This document shows, piece after piece, positions 1 to 39,536 of a DNA stretch of 64,000 nt. The notes under the pieces were generated by a model that did not search any database, was not told where the DNA came from, and saw only the letters and a program-made list of their open reading frames with translations. Both the position numbers and the translations under genes were made by a program. Every line of letters begins with the position of its first letter. Position 1 is the stretch's first letter. The stretch lies in NCBI GenBank assembly GCA_054601695.1, contig BAAHQB010000013.1:558001-622000 (forward strand). Direction: 5' to 3'. This DNA is from Amorphochlora amoebiformis. Its lineage: Eukaryota > Cercozoa > Chlorarachniophyceae.

Positions 1-498
1 CATACGACGTATCGTAATGGCGACGCCCACCTGTCGAGGGAGTCTGAAAACCAGCACAAACACTCGTGTCACACACACACGGATACAAATTAAGTCAATT
101 CATCCGAACACATAAAAACAAGATGAACATAACACCAGTTTTAAACAAGATAAACAACATCTAGAAAATTATGAACAGCTGAGAACACGTACCTGAACAA
201 GGAGATATAAACAGTCGGAGAATTCAACCTGGGGGTGATCACCGAGGTTAGAAGCGTGTTAGATCAGGATTGCTTACGCGGAAGGCTGGGTACATGTATA
301 CGTATACATGTATCATACATATATATATATTTAAATGTATATACAAATATACATAGATATGCATATAGATACATATATACACACACAATCACACACAATC
401 ACACACACACACATATATATATAGTTTAATTTTTATTACATGTATATATTGACATATATACGTAAATAAATATGTAAATAGTCTATATATATATATTG

Positions 499-544
<46 letters not shown>

Positions 545-1249
545 ATATTTATAATATACACGATTATCAATCTGAAGCGAAAGCGTTTGTTTCTAGATAC
601 GTACGGCTTATTTCTTCTTACCCCTTCCTTGAGATCAAGGGATGCGCGAAACATCTTGCTCTCCCTTAAAAGCTCGGAAACCCGCGGCTCTGACGACCTA
701 TGTAGAATAATTTGTCAATCCGAACGACTTTATGTGATCAATACCTTAATGTCTTGTCGTTCAGGCTCTTGACGTAACTCGGAAAGATATCCACCCCCAA
801 CACCTCATAGCCCACACGCTCTAGATTCAACGCCCAGCAGAGACCCAGACGTCCGACCCCGACGACCGTAACCTTGCCTTTCGATCCTGATATGTTTTTG
901 TTCTGATGAAGAGACCTGCTGAATAGGACCCGCAATTGACATCCTCATGACTGCGAGCACGTCATATGTAAGGAAATGAACTCAGGGAGGGTTGGAATAG
1001 AGGTTGAGCGTCCATAGGGTTGAAAAATGGAAGGAAAACCACCTGGCTTGGCGCGAGGCAGCGCGGAGTCTGTCAAGATGTGGTCATGGTGCGGCTCCGC
1101 TGCCGCTATGAGCTGCCAATAGGTATGCTTAGAAGTAAGGGAGTTACATCGATTGTTGGGTAGGCGCAAAGCTCAAAGGAGGTTTGTAGGTCGAAGATAT
1201 ATGGGAGAAAAATCACCTTGAGGTCAACGTTCTCGTCTGTTCGGTCCAT
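1..1249 (-). CDS. UDP-glucose 6-dehydrogenase-like protein, N-terminal part (5 exons, truncated by window edge)
   Basis: Predicted cytosolic NAD-dependent nucleotide-sugar dehydrogenase, the family that oxidises UDP-glucose to UDP-glucuronate. CDS exons on the minus strand are 1249-1217 (MDRTDENVDLK), 902-745, 697-622, 228-193 and 43-1. All junctions are GT-AG and phases agree throughout (0, 2, 0, 0). Exon 2 carries the Rossmann NAD-binding loop VTVVGVGRLG followed by an acidic strand end (LGVDIF). Exon 3 reads KTLRSSEPRVSELL, matching the family segment TLxxxEPGVEELL. Exons 4 and 5 give VEFSDCLYLLVQ then TPSTGGRRHYDTSY, the family SDvxxxxVpTPs segment. About 115 codons are present; the catalytic Cys region lies beyond the left edge. 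Donor of exon 4 is GTACGT, of exon 3 GTAAGA. The ATG at 1249 is the first in frame and suits the family's short N-terminus. An introduced Gly in place of the usual Pro (STGG) is unremarkable. Family assignment is firm; substrate is inferred. Confidence 0.85.
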
Positions 1250-1860
1250 TTGAAAGGTATAATACCTAGTTTTCCGTAGAAACCTATGTATATATGAGGA
1301 AAAATATGTATTTCTCAATAGAAGCATCTCCGACCGGATTAGATGTGCTCTATCGGTTCAAATTCGGGAGGGGCAGTTCTGGTTTGGTTGGTCACAAACC
1401 GAGTAGGATGCACGTGTATGTCACTAAGTCTTGTCACGCTGGTTTATATTGGGACAAGCGCAGGACAAATCAACATGAGATGTTCTCCTAGAAAAATGGC
1501 GTTGAACCTGTAAGAGCTGTGTTTGTGTTGTCTCTGTACTAGTCTGTAGATAATTGGATAGGGGTGTAAGCGACTGGACAGATCAATCCTAGCCGTATAT
1601 ATGCATAGTGTGTATATGACACATCAAATAGTGCTGCTTGGGATGTACAGTAAAAAGTAAGACGATATAATAATTTTTAAACAAAGTTATTACATATGTG
1701 TATATACATATGGGTTACTGTGCATGTTGTACACACAATTATACAACAATCTTACATACACAACGTTAATGAATACATATTATGTTACATATACATGTAT
1801 ATATCATATATATATATATATATATATAAGTAATATTACATATATATGTATATATATTAC

Positions 1861-1911
<51 letters not shown>

Positions 1912-1973
1912 ATATGTATGTATATATGTAAATACATTATGTATGTATGTTTGTCCGTATGCTTTATTTATAT

Positions 1974-2014
<41 letters not shown>

Positions 2015-2091
2015 TTATTTCTATTGTATAATTATATATTATACTTATATATATATATATATATATATACATAGATGTATAATAATATTAC

Positions 2092-2125
<34 letters not shown>

Positions 2126-2215
2126 ATATATTATAATATAATTATATATATATATATATACATGTATGTATTTATACATGTAATACTATATATTTTACTA
2201 GTATACATATAATGA

Positions 2216-2258
<43 letters not shown>

Positions 2259-2339
2259 TACAATGTCATTGTGGTATACTCTGATGTATAATATTGTATA
2301 TATAAATATACGTATATATGTATATTTACATATATGTAT

Positions 2340-2384
<45 letters not shown>

Positions 2385-2397
2385 CTCTATATATATA

Positions 2398-2436
<39 letters not shown>

Positions 2437-2574
2437 CACAATTATGTATGTATGAGTATATCATAGTACATCATCATCACTGTACATGTATTTATATACA
2501 TCTATATATATATATATATCATATATACTAGATATATATATACACGTATAATATTATATTATATATATATATTG

Positions 2575-2640
<66 letters not shown>

Positions 2641-3192
2641 AACATATATATTTATATATATATATATATATATGCAATGTATATACATGTACATATATGT
2701 CGTGCAGGTAAATAGTATTATCATGGCATATACAATTGTAATGAATATATAATTTTTATACACATATTATTGATATACATCATGATAATAAATTAAATAA
2801 AACTTGTCAGGAATCACGATACTGAGGATTTATCATGATATCATACGTGCCAGTATTATATTGGGAATGTATTTATATCCTTCAGATGATGTACATGCTG
2901 TACTAAGTTACGAGTCTTACGACTCAGTATGTATGTAATGTAACTTGACTATGATCCAGTGTTTCTAGTGTCTACACGGTAAATAAAACCGTCTCGCAAG
3001 ACCGTGGCATATGTTGTAGTGGATACGCCGTTACTAGGTGAGGAATAAATCTTGAATTCAGATAAGTTTGTCTAATTATCATGAGTATCTAGATTATGGT
3101 AAATTCTCAGATCAGAACTTATCTGCTAGTCTGACTCGAGCCCGATAACTCCGCCTTATGGTTTGGCCTCAGGGAATTCATAATTCGTAAAT
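1250..3192. other. Intergenic: unique DNA plus a 1-kb TA microsatellite field
   Basis: Between the dehydrogenase start and the zinc-finger gene stop. 1250-1700 and 2770-3192 are non-repetitive and I could not support an exon in either; an open frame at 1294-1491 has no recognisable motif. 1780-2760 is nearly continuous (TA)n broken by short TATG, TACA and TTTA interruptions. The unique part upstream of 1249 should hold the promoter of the dehydrogenase gene. Confidence 0.5.
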
Positions 3193-3438
3193 TCATACTA
3201 AACACCCTGCCTTCCAGAAAACTCTGGCGTGGCCAAAATCCTGCATGTGTCGCTTCAAGGACGCAAGGCGCTTGAATGGCTGTGTATTTTTTAGTTTCTA
3301 TGTAGTTATTGCATATAAATATGTAATATACATATGTGTATATAAATATATTTAGTATTATGTATATGTGTATATATATATATATGTATGTGTATATATA
3401 TATAGATGTGTACAAGTTTATGTGTGTGTAAATGTGTG

Positions 3439-3476
<38 letters not shown>

Positions 3477-3579
3477 AGTTTATATGTGTGTAAATATATG
3501 TATATATATATATGTATATATTAATATACATAGATTTATGTAAAATTAGAGATTTAAATATTTGTATGTATAGAAATAT

Positions 3580-3610
<31 letters not shown>

Positions 3611-3667
3611 ATACATGTATATATATATATATATATGAATATACACATATATATATATATATATAAT

Positions 3668-3720
<53 letters not shown>

Positions 3721-3844
3721 TACATATACATGCGTATATATATGTATATAAATTCGCACATGCATGAGATATCAGAATACACACGCGCGTGCATATTCCT
3801 ATATATACATGTATATTTTAATAACACATAATATATATCCATAA

Positions 3845-3875
<31 letters not shown>

Positions 3876-4001
3876 CACACATATATATATATATATATAA
3901 TATAAATATACATGTGCACTAATTGTACTACGTCTATATTACATATTAATACTCTATGTACATGTATATATAGGTAACATGTAATATGTACATATATAAA
4001 T

Positions 4002-4045
<44 letters not shown>

Positions 4046-4600
4046 TATATTATATATATATATATATATACACATGTATCTATCAGATATAATTGTACTA
4101 CACATATAAAAGTACCCGTCCGCAAGTCTTGCACTTGAAGCCACGCATACTCGTATGGACTAGTCCATGGGATAGCTATGCATGTGTATCATGTGTAAAT
4201 TTATTCGTGTTATTTACGCATGGTGCGTATGTGTAGATGGGTCTTAGGCTAAAAGGTTACCATATACATGTAGATATTTATACCTATATATATAATATAT
4301 GTATATATATATATATGAAATAAATAGTACATATGAATATTATACGTATATAGCATCTATGAAATTTACTAAATTGATTTTCTGGTGAAAGCCCTTCCCG
4401 CAAGTCGTACAATTGAATCGCGTCATGTTGCTATGTGTCCTCATGTGTCGAATGTAGTTCCTACTCGTATATGTAACATGTAAAAATGTACTACATAGCA
4501 TGTATTATAGATATATACATACCATATGTATGATATATATATGTCCATTTGTGTATACACACATGTACATGTATGTTGTGTGCATATATACTTAATATAT

Positions 4601-4634
<34 letters not shown>

Positions 4635-4714
4635 ATATATATGTATATATATAAATGTAAATTTAAAATGTATATATATTATATATATATATATATATAT
4701 AAATATAATATAAA

Positions 4715-4762
<48 letters not shown>

Positions 4763-5313
4763 ATATCCTCACGGTTTAGAATTAAACGGTCTTTCGCAGA
4801 CTGAACACTTGAACTCTTTACTATCTGTAAATATTCGAACAAGGGAAAAAAAAAAAATTAGAAAAATAAGGCTGAAGAGAAAACTGGAAAAATGACATGT
4901 TTGAACGGGGAGTTTTTGGATAAATTTTAGCTACCCCTACGTGGGATGCAAAGGTGCTAGGGTTAGCGTTAGGGTTTTATAAGATAATATTTTAGTACGT
5001 TAAACAAATATATGAGTGTATGTATGAGGTATATTTTTAATACATGTACGTCCATCACACATACATATACATACACACACACACATATATATATATATAT
5101 TTATGTATATGCATGTATAATATACACATATATGTTAGGATATGGATTATGAGGTTTCAGGTTGTGAGGATTACGATTAGGGTTAAAATATGACTTAGAT
5201 GGATCCCCATATGTTCTCCGAGACTTTGGCGCCTGGCAAATATCTTCAGGCAAATATGGCATTGCCTACCACATCAATTACTGAGTTCATGTACAGAAAA
5301 TGTATGTACGTCT

Positions 5314-5352
<39 letters not shown>

Positions 5353-5460
5353 TATATTTCCATTTTTGTACGTTACAGTGTATTATAAATAAATATATTT
5401 ATATTTATGTGTATATATGTATACATATATATATATATACATATATAAATATACATATAC

Positions 5461-5529
<69 letters not shown>

Positions 5530-5532
5530 TAT

Positions 5533-5571
<39 letters not shown>

Positions 5572-5738
5572 TATATACACAGGTATGAAAAGAACACATG
5601 TTTAAAAGGAAATGGTGTATATAATCATAAATATATACATTCATGTATGCAATTTTTGATTTATATGAAGGTATAAAAATTCCAATTCAGCAGCAATTAT
5701 ACATTATATTACACTATATATATATATATATTATATTA

Positions 5739-5778
<40 letters not shown>

Positions 5779-6238
5779 ATGATATATAAAAAGAGAAGAG
5801 GGAGTCACACACACCCTCAACTTACCAGATCCCAAGTGTCCTGTTCAAGTGTTTCTGAAGATGGACATCCAAAGCCTTCTCGGAACTCAGGCTAGTAGGA
5901 TAACACGATGCTTGATTTGTCACTACCACCAATCTAGCGGGTCTAACCCCTCACCATAGTGTGACGTCACTTACCTCATCTTGCAATAATGGCACCATGC
6001 GTTGCGCTCGTGCACATTCTTAACGTGTTTAGTCAAGCCTATTTCAATAAACGAAAATTGAACTCAGGTCGAGATTCAACTGTTGCGGGTTGGGTAGTTA
6101 GCTGGACTGGGTAGCTTAGCTGGACTGGGTACCAGCTGTGGATTTCGATGACCAGCCACAGGATTCACAGGTCAAATTTTTGGCTGAGGCATTCAATCTT
6201 TTTCTTCCGCCGTACAATCCCTCCAACTTTATCATCAT
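3193..6238 (-). CDS. Six-finger C2H2 zinc-finger protein (8 exons)
   Basis: Predicted nuclear nucleic-acid-binding protein of 198 residues made almost only of C2H2 fingers. Exons: 6238-6133, 6038-5975, 5891-5826, 5265-5195, 4824-4773, 4460-4370, 4175-4116 and 3279-3193; every junction is GT-AG and the phases agree (1,2,2,1,2,0,0). Ligand order in six fingers: CESC..HVKNVH, CHYC..HLQKH, CHIC..HMGIH, CSVC..HMRTH, CTTC..HGLVH and CKTC..HMQDFGH. Each has exactly 12 residues between second Cys and first His once exons are joined, which is strong support for the splicing. Fingers 2 to 6 lack the classical TGEKP linker. Each finger is cut by an intron between its Cys pair and His pair. The start is the ATG at 6238, about 500 bp from the divergent TAPT1 start. 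The last finger has His-x5-His and the frame ends at a TGA at 3193-3195; a further exon cannot be excluded. Target unknown. Confidence 0.88.
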
Positions 6239-6744
6239 CTCCCTGCGTCTATTGAGGCAAATACACTGTTAATTTTGTGTGACTTGATTTGGACGGCACT
6301 CTGGGCTACCTGAACGCGGGATCACGGATATGGATAGCTCCAGAGAATACAGCGAACAATCTGAAACCGAAACCAAGTTTAAGCGACACGGCAAGCCGTT
6401 CGAATTATGTACAGCTTGAAAAAAATTGGGAAAAAATGCATTTGGTCATGGATTTGTTCTATCTCTGTTGGATTTTTTCTCCAGAAAAGAATGAGATATA
6501 CATGCAAGAGTACCCTATGATGGCTGCGGGCAGCCTGCAATGCTGCGGGTAATGACCGATGATTTTCTCCAAGCCGCCCCCACCATCTCGGCACCCAGGG
6601 TGTGATGCAACCCTCGGTCACACCAATAACAAAGAGCGAAAAGTTAAAATCAAAACGGAAGCCAGGAGCCCCGACCGAGTCAGCGCCGTCGTCGATCCCC
6701 GGCTGCAGCCCCCGCTGTTCGAGTTGCCTGTGTAACGGTGGATT
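6239..6744. promoter_or_regulatory. Divergent intergenic region, probable shared promoter
   Basis: About 500 bp separate the minus-strand zinc-finger start (6238) from the plus-strand TAPT1 start (6745). The stretch has no TA tract, unlike almost every other gap in the window. Open frames here (6289-6552 plus, 6379-6885 minus) show no family motif and overlap the TAPT1 first exon antisense, so I do not call them genes. Promoter role is inferred from position only; I see no clear TATA element. Confidence 0.4.
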
Positions 6745-16551
<9,807 letters not shown>

Positions 16552-17837
16552 GTATGCATACTATGAAGGACGAGTACCGTGAACTGGACTGGATAGATAG
16601 CTATACAAGTTCGCAGTACGGTCGCATATTGTTAATATTTAAACCGTTAGTATCATGCATGTCGTCGTCGCTCTGATCTAGTGCAGTACGTATGTTGATA
16701 CTAGTGATACGTATATCGGTTGTACGTATGTGTGTACGTTCGTAGGTACGTATGTGCGTACGTATTTGGTATGCGTAGGTACGTATGTGCGTACGTATTT
16801 GGTATACGTTGGTATACGTGCGTATCTGTGGGATACGTATGTGAAATTACATTAGAATACATTTTGTGCGTACGCATATGGTATACAATACTTATTGCAA
16901 GTTGCATTTTACGTCCATTGATACGTATGTAGATACGCATGGTACGTCTGTTGCTTACGTGAGGGATATACGTATGTTGTACGCACGTTGTGTACGCATG
17001 GTGTCACCTTGTACAACCTTGTACGCGACCATTGCGGCTAAATGCTGACAAAATGCATTGTATCATCCAGATATGTTCATTACAGCTAGGATGATCATCG
17101 AATATATTGCACTAGGTATACTGTGATCAAGATATACAGTCGTAGCTATACTATAGACTATGACTAGTACTGACACATGCAAATTGTTAGGAAATACACC
17201 CGGAATGAAGTTCACATACATGTAATGCGCAAACGTCTGTTTACGAAAATCAAAACGGCTCGACGATTCGTTAATTACTCACTTAGATATCATCATTTAT
17301 ATGATTCAAGTATCTGGGTCCCGAGGGTAGATATCCAATGTGTGTGTGTGTGTGTGTATATATTGGATTCCGTAGCTAATTATAGTTTATCCATGTATTC
17401 ACGGCAGTACTGCAGGGCAGGTCTTCCCACGTAATTAGGAATGTTTTGGCAAGATTTACCAATAATCATTAAAATAATTCAACTGTTCATAAGGACATTG
17501 TAACTGCATACTGCATCAATTACTAGGCGTACGCTACGACTAGTACTAGTAGTATTACGGATACTCCGACCTTCCCGCAATACATACATGTACATGTGTC
17601 AGGTGGATTAGTTCATATACAAACTGTTAACTGACTCACGACTGCAGCCTCACTGCACTGTCGTCGCGGCACGTGACTATGACACCACCATGATCACACG
17701 CATTCGGTACGTAAAAATAAATTAACTTGATAAATTAAAGTAGCAATCTTAACTTAGTTCAAAAATCGAAACAAAATAAAAAAGTAAACCTACACCCCAA
17801 CTCGAGCCAGAGAAACTTTTTTTATCGACAAACTCAC
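16552..17837. other. Convergent intergenic region with a CGTACGTATG minisatellite
   Basis: Lies between the last TAPT1 exon found and the last exon found of the minus-strand UPF0739-like gene, so it should hold both 3' ends. 16685-17000 is a loose minisatellite built from ACGTATGTGCGTACGTATTTGG-like units; two adjacent units at 16745-16810 are near identical. 17000-17837 is unique and I could not assign the terminal exons. Confidence 0.5.
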
Positions 17838-18110
17838 TTCTTGCAACAACAAAGCCTTGAATTTAGATTTTACACCTTGGGGCTTGAACTTTTCTTTGCC
17901 CTCTTCTCTCTTATCATCTCCCTCTTTCCCATTGCGTTTCTCTTCTTCCTTCTTCCTCTCTTCGTCTTCTGTTGCGCTCTCATCCTCTCCTCCTTTTGTC
18001 TCAGTCTGAGAGCTCTTTTCAGGCTTCTTAGGGTCTACAACGTATGAGTTTAGATATGCATATAAATGTAAAAAAAATCCATATGTATCCATATGTATAC
18101 ATGCATACGC

Positions 18111-18152
<42 letters not shown>

Positions 18153-18159
18153 CACACAC

Positions 18160-18198
<39 letters not shown>

Positions 18199-18727
18199 TA
18201 TATCTATATATATATATACATGATCTAATTTATTCATGAATTGTATGCACATATGCTCAAATACGTTTCTCATCAGCTATCCTTATCCATTGACACACAT
18301 ACACTTACAGACTTGAAAATACCTATATTACATCATAATTCCCACAAATAAATATACTGTAAGATATTATTCTTTTCTCCAACCTTAACCCCTATCCTAA
18401 TGGCGCTGTCGTGAATAGAAGATTAGAATCCATCTATATACCTATAAGATAGATAGATACTTTAGAATCCATCTATATACCTATAAGATACTAAGCTAAA
18501 TCCTACCCTAGCCTGAATTCTACCTAACCCTAATCGGTAACCTTGAGGGTGAAGGAAGGGGAGAAGGATGTTGGTGAGAAGAGATTTAGGCGATTTTTGT
18601 TGAGACTTGAGTTGGTGTAGAATCTGGATATGTTGTAGGTGTATGTAAATGTATGTGTATATGTGAATGTGTGTGTACATACATACATATACATATGTAT
18701 ATGTGTATATGTATACACATATATGCA

Positions 18728-18774
<47 letters not shown>

Positions 18775-18874
18775 CCATATATGTGCCTTTATATAGGTGT
18801 ATACATATGTACATGTATACATTATATGTACATATATATATATATATATGTATATGTGTGTGTGTGTGTTATAC

Positions 18875-18918
<44 letters not shown>

Positions 18919-18938
18919 ATATAAATACACATATACGG

Positions 18939-18969
<31 letters not shown>

Positions 18970-18993
18970 AATACATACATATGTGTATACATG

Positions 18994-19030
<37 letters not shown>

Positions 19031-19295
19031 ACAATATATATATATATATACCTAAATAAATACACCTGAAGATTCGCATTAGCCTTCGTCTCTTGCCCTC
19101 CCCCCCTCAAATCATCTTCTTTTTGAATTATCAATGACAGTATGGATTCAGGGAGCGAGAATGAAGAAACAACTTGCTTCGGTTTTGCCTTGTGATTGTG
19201 ACGTGTGCGTTAAAAATGTAAATATTGTGTTTCATATATTTATATACGTTATGATGTGTGTACATATTTAGATTATGTATGTAGATATATATCTT

Positions 19296-19330
<35 letters not shown>

Positions 19331-19456
19331 TGATACATGCACTATGCATTTTTATGCATGCATATGTGCAATATTGTTTGATAATCAAATAGAATACATG
19401 CATACATGTGTGTATACATGTGTATATATATTATATATATATATATATAATATATG

Positions 19457-19487
<31 letters not shown>

Positions 19488-19716
19488 TCTATATATATAT
19501 ATATTATATACAATATTATATATTTACATATATATATATATATAAATATGTATATATATATATATATATATATATTTATACATTTACATACATACATATA
19601 TGTCATAGGCATTTATAACTATACGCGCGTTATAACATGTATATATACACATATCTGTATATTTATTATATATACATGTATAGATGTACATTCATATGTC
19701 GTTTATATTTATATAT

Positions 19717-19766
<50 letters not shown>

Positions 19767-19840
19767 GTAGTATAATACCAATATATTATTAGGCATACCT
19801 TGCCCCACTCAACGACATGCACCTATAATATATATAAATA

Positions 19841-19875
<35 letters not shown>

Positions 19876-19924
19876 TATATTATATTAGTATAATGCATAT
19901 TACATATATACATGCATACATGTA

Positions 19925-19973
<49 letters not shown>

Positions 19974-20072
19974 TGATACATATGTAGTGAGGGAGAGGAT
20001 AAAATGAGTAGGAGAGACAAGGGCTTCTTCATCGACCCTACATACATATTATATATACATATACATATATAT

Positions 20073-20104
<32 letters not shown>

Positions 20105-20183
20105 AATACACATATATATATATACATATATATGTATATATGCTTAGTATGAAATTTATACATATCTATAAGTACTATTAACA

Positions 20184-20236
<53 letters not shown>

Positions 20237-20398
20237 CTATTCAAATACACATACAATACATACATACACACATACACACACATTTATACATATATATATA
20301 TATATATATATTATACATATACATATACATATATATCTATATATACATATATACATATATATATATATGTATATATATATAAATATATAAACATATAC

Positions 20399-20453
<55 letters not shown>

Positions 20454-20484
20454 CATTTATACACATGTATACATACATACATAT

Positions 20485-20529
<45 letters not shown>

Positions 20530-21132
20530 TATATACATATATATACATACACCTATTACACACACATACCCATCCATACAATCAAAACCCAACCCAAAAA
20601 TTAACACATAACCAACAAATATTCCCTACCAACAACGCCTCCATACCCAAGCAATTCCCTTTCTCCATCGATTCAAGGCCCCCCTCAAACACATATACAA
20701 CTGGATATCCACATAGAAGCCCAGTTTGGGTAGTCGGAGTGAGTTTGGGGTCTGGAAGGGGATGCGTGCATATTGCGGTGAATGGGGTTGGAGAGACTGA
20801 AAAGGAAGATAAGCTCTCATATCCAAAGCAATATCTGCATGTCAACTATTCGATATATTCGTTAGCCTGGATTCCGATATTAATTATTCGGTATCAAGGA
20901 TAAGACTGTATCTCAGAATCAATATCGCAAATATCAAAACTAGTTTATGTTTTATCCTAAAATAGATAAACCATATATCAAATATATAGCATAATGATTT
21001 CAGTGATATATTGTAAATGTGTGTATGTGTGTGTATTTAGTTATGTGTGTATTATTTTTTTTAATGGTGTGTGTATCTATGGATGTATATGTTAGAGTGT
21101 TTCTTGTGTGTATATATTTTTATATGTTTTAC

Positions 21133-21176
<44 letters not shown>

Positions 21177-21216
21177 CATGAATATATACATATTTCTTAT
21201 GAAAATATATACATGT

Positions 21217-21266
<50 letters not shown>

Positions 21267-21393
21267 GATGTGTTATGTCAAGTAAAGCCATTTTGAGTAT
21301 GGTCAGAGGGCTTCGGGAGAAGGTATGCAATTCGAATATCATTATATATATAATATATATATATATATATTATATATATATAATATATAAAAA

Positions 21394-21452
<59 letters not shown>

Positions 21453-21601
21453 AATATGTAATAGGATACAATATGATACTACACCTTACACATTTACATG
21501 ATTCTAACTCAGAAGTTGACACTCTGAGGATAAGAGATGAGATATATGAATATATTATGCAGGATAAGAGATGAGATATATGAATATATTATGCATTATG
21601 A

Positions 21602-21681
<80 letters not shown>

Positions 21682-21826
21682 GATAATGATATGATATACT
21701 TGTTGTACATTTACTTGATTTTACCTGATTTTGTATTAGGAGCTGAGAGTTCGGCGATGAGAGATGAGGTATACACCGTGAGGGCCGAGATGATAGCATT
21801 TCGACTCGGTTGGGGTGTTAGCCTAT

Positions 21827-21873
<47 letters not shown>

Positions 21874-21929
21874 GTATATATTTGTGTATGTATTGTATAT
21901 ATATTACAGTGTACGTGTGTGTGCACACA

Positions 21930-21964
<35 letters not shown>

Positions 21965-22038
21965 ATATTGTGTCCATGTATATATATATATACATATATA
22001 TATATGTATATTATATATACCCAAACACACACACATAT

Positions 22039-22073
<35 letters not shown>

Positions 22074-22163
22074 GCATAATATATGTGTATGTGTATATAT
22101 TTGTATGTATATATATATCTATATATATAATATATATATATTTATATATATATAATATATATT

Positions 22164-22208
<45 letters not shown>

Positions 22209-22262
22209 CATATATATGTTATTCTACCGGGGCGTTTTAAGATGGCTATCGACGCTAACCAT
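17838..22262 (-). CDS. UPF0739 (C1orf74/DUF4504)-like protein, 7 exons proposed, 3' end open
   Basis: Function unknown in the family. Proposed minus-strand exons: 22262-22228, 21822-21725, 21523-21509 (tiny, weakest), 20796-20630, 19188-19066, 18623-18542, 18034-17838, with GT-AG ends and consistent phases (2,1,1,0,0,1,0). The exon at 20796 encodes [13 protein letters not shown] and GNCLGMEAL; the next has [13 protein letters not shown]. These resemble, from memory, the GYPVxY..NCL and SFSvPESL stretches of C1orf74. The following exons are charged and Lys/Glu-rich ([17 protein letters not shown]), which I do not recall from the animal protein. About 239 codons were found. The ATG at 22262 is a candidate start, not proven. 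The donor of the last exon (CAAGAA|GTGAGT) requires a further exon below 17838. Exon reality is better supported than the family name. Confidence 0.55.
18421..18492. repeat. Tandem duplication of about 45 bp in an intron
   Basis: GAATCCATCTATATACCTATAAGATA occurs twice (starting near 18427 and 18464) with a short GATA run between. It lies in the intron after exon 18623-18542 of the UPF0739-like gene. Confidence 0.85.
18700..20575. repeat. TA microsatellite fields in introns of the UPF0739-like gene
   Basis: 18728-19050, 19270-19780 and 19830-20570 are almost entirely (TA)n with TATG, TACA and TGTG interruptions. They flank the exon at 19066-19188. Short unique islands at 19210-19260, 19790-19830 and 19985-20040 carry no exon I could support. 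Confidence 0.85.
21524..21600 (-). repeat. Duplicated acceptor-side segment (two copies of about 35 bp)
   Basis: GGATAAGAGATGAGATATATGAATATATTATGCA occurs at about 21528 and 21564 in tandem. On the minus strand the copy nearest 21523 ends in a CCTCAG acceptor. This is the same kind of exon-edge duplication as elsewhere in the window. Confidence 0.6.
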
Positions 22263-25643
<3,381 letters not shown>

Positions 25644-26633
25644 ATGAGTAGAAAGAAACCTACCTACCACCCCCCGCGGGTGTCCATGGTGGATCCCAAC
25701 ACCGTGTATAAAGGTGTTGTCGTCAGACTGTCCCAGCACAACGCAATCGTCAATATCGGATTCGCATATAATGGCCAGCTTCACCGCAGTCGCATGCTTC
25801 CCCCGAAGATTCACAAGTACTACGACGCGTTCAACTTCGGTGAGGAGAAAGAGTTCGCCCAGCATCCCCGGTGTATCGATGCCCGAGAGGTTGTGAGTGT
25901 CGGGGACGTGGTGGCGGTGGTCGTCGTGAGCTACAAGCAGCACCAGCTCAAGCTTGCACGCGCTCCTGAGGGCAACAAGAAGGCCCCAAAGCAGAAGCTT
26001 CGATCACGCACGCTCTCGACTACTACCACTTGTCAGAACTCAACCTCTACAACCCCAGCGTCGAGCCGCGCCTCATCACCGTCGCGTGCGACTTCGATTA
26101 AGCCTCTGCGCCGATGGGACCGAAACGTGACTCGCAAGCTGGTGAACGAGCTGGAGCCTCTTGCCGATGAGAAGCATGAGATACCCGCGGGCGTGAAGTC
26201 TGATTTCGCTGACTCCAAGCAGGGGTCTTATCGAAAACTTGCCAAGGTTTGCCAAAAACCTTCCGCCAAGATTGTGGAGGTGCACGAACTCAGGTCGAAA
26301 GAGAGCCGTGTTGTGACCGGCACGGTTGTTTCGGTCAAGAAATTCGGAGCCTTCGTCGACATTGGTGCAACCAAGGACGGACTCATCCCCGCACGCCAGC
26401 TGCGCACGTGGTACAAGCGTCACCATCGCGACGAGATAACTTCTGGGGATGTCCGATTCATGCCCCTGTTCCTCATCGTTTCGCCCGGGGACAAAGTGTC
26501 CGTCGTGATTGATACGGTGGATTGTCTTCGCGAGAGGCTGACATTGGAGCTCCATAAGAAGATAGAGCCTATAAAGCCCATGGCAACTGTGATGCAAGTG
26601 CCCAAAGACAACGATTTCCCTTCTCTGTGCTAG
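25644..26633 (+). CDS. Protein with two S1 RNA-binding domains, apparent double frame change in the middle
   Basis: Single-exon open frame of 329 residues. Residues about 18-94 form one S1 domain (VYKGVVVRLSQHNAIVNIG.., ending in QLKLAR) and about 220-315 a second (VVTGTVVSVKKFGAFVDIGA, then DGLIPARQL and ERLTLELHK). S1 domains are OB-fold RNA binders found in ribosomal protein S1 and in plastid or mitochondrial translation factors; compartment is not shown. The ATG at 25644 follows a stretch without homology; the frame is open to 25545. Between the domains the frame is Thr/Ser-rich (about residues 120-152), while the +2 frame over 25991-26101 reads like real protein (DYYHLSELNLYNPSV, EPRLITVACDFD) before a TAA. 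This suggests two compensating indels. The GC-rich coding DNA differs from the surrounding TA fields. The gene is either recently damaged, polymorphic, or carries assembly errors. Confidence 0.75.
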   Translation: MSRKKPTYHPPRVSMVDPNTVYKGVVVRLSQHNAIVNIGFAYNGQLHRSRMLPPKIHKYYDAFNFGEEKEFAQHPRCIDAREVVSVGDVVAVVVVSYKQHQLKLARAPEGNKKAPKQKLRSRTLSTTTTCQNSTSTTPASSRASSPSRATSIKPLRRWDRNVTRKLVNELEPLADEKHEIPAGVKSDFADSKQGSYRKLAKVCQKPSAKIVEVHELRSKESRVVTGTVVSVKKFGAFVDIGATKDGLIPARQLRTWYKRHHRDEITSGDVRFMPLFLIVSPGDKVSVVIDTVDCLRERLTLELHKKIEPIKPMATVMQVPKDNDFPSLC

Positions 26634-39455
<12,822 letters not shown>

Positions 39456-39458
39456 CTT

Positions 39459-39536
<78 letters not shown>

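Noticed and set aside
1724-2763. Overlapping open frames rich in Tyr-Ile (YIYIYI), here and throughout the window
   Set aside because: They are translations of (TA)n tracts in several frames on both strands at once, with no start context, family motif or phase link.
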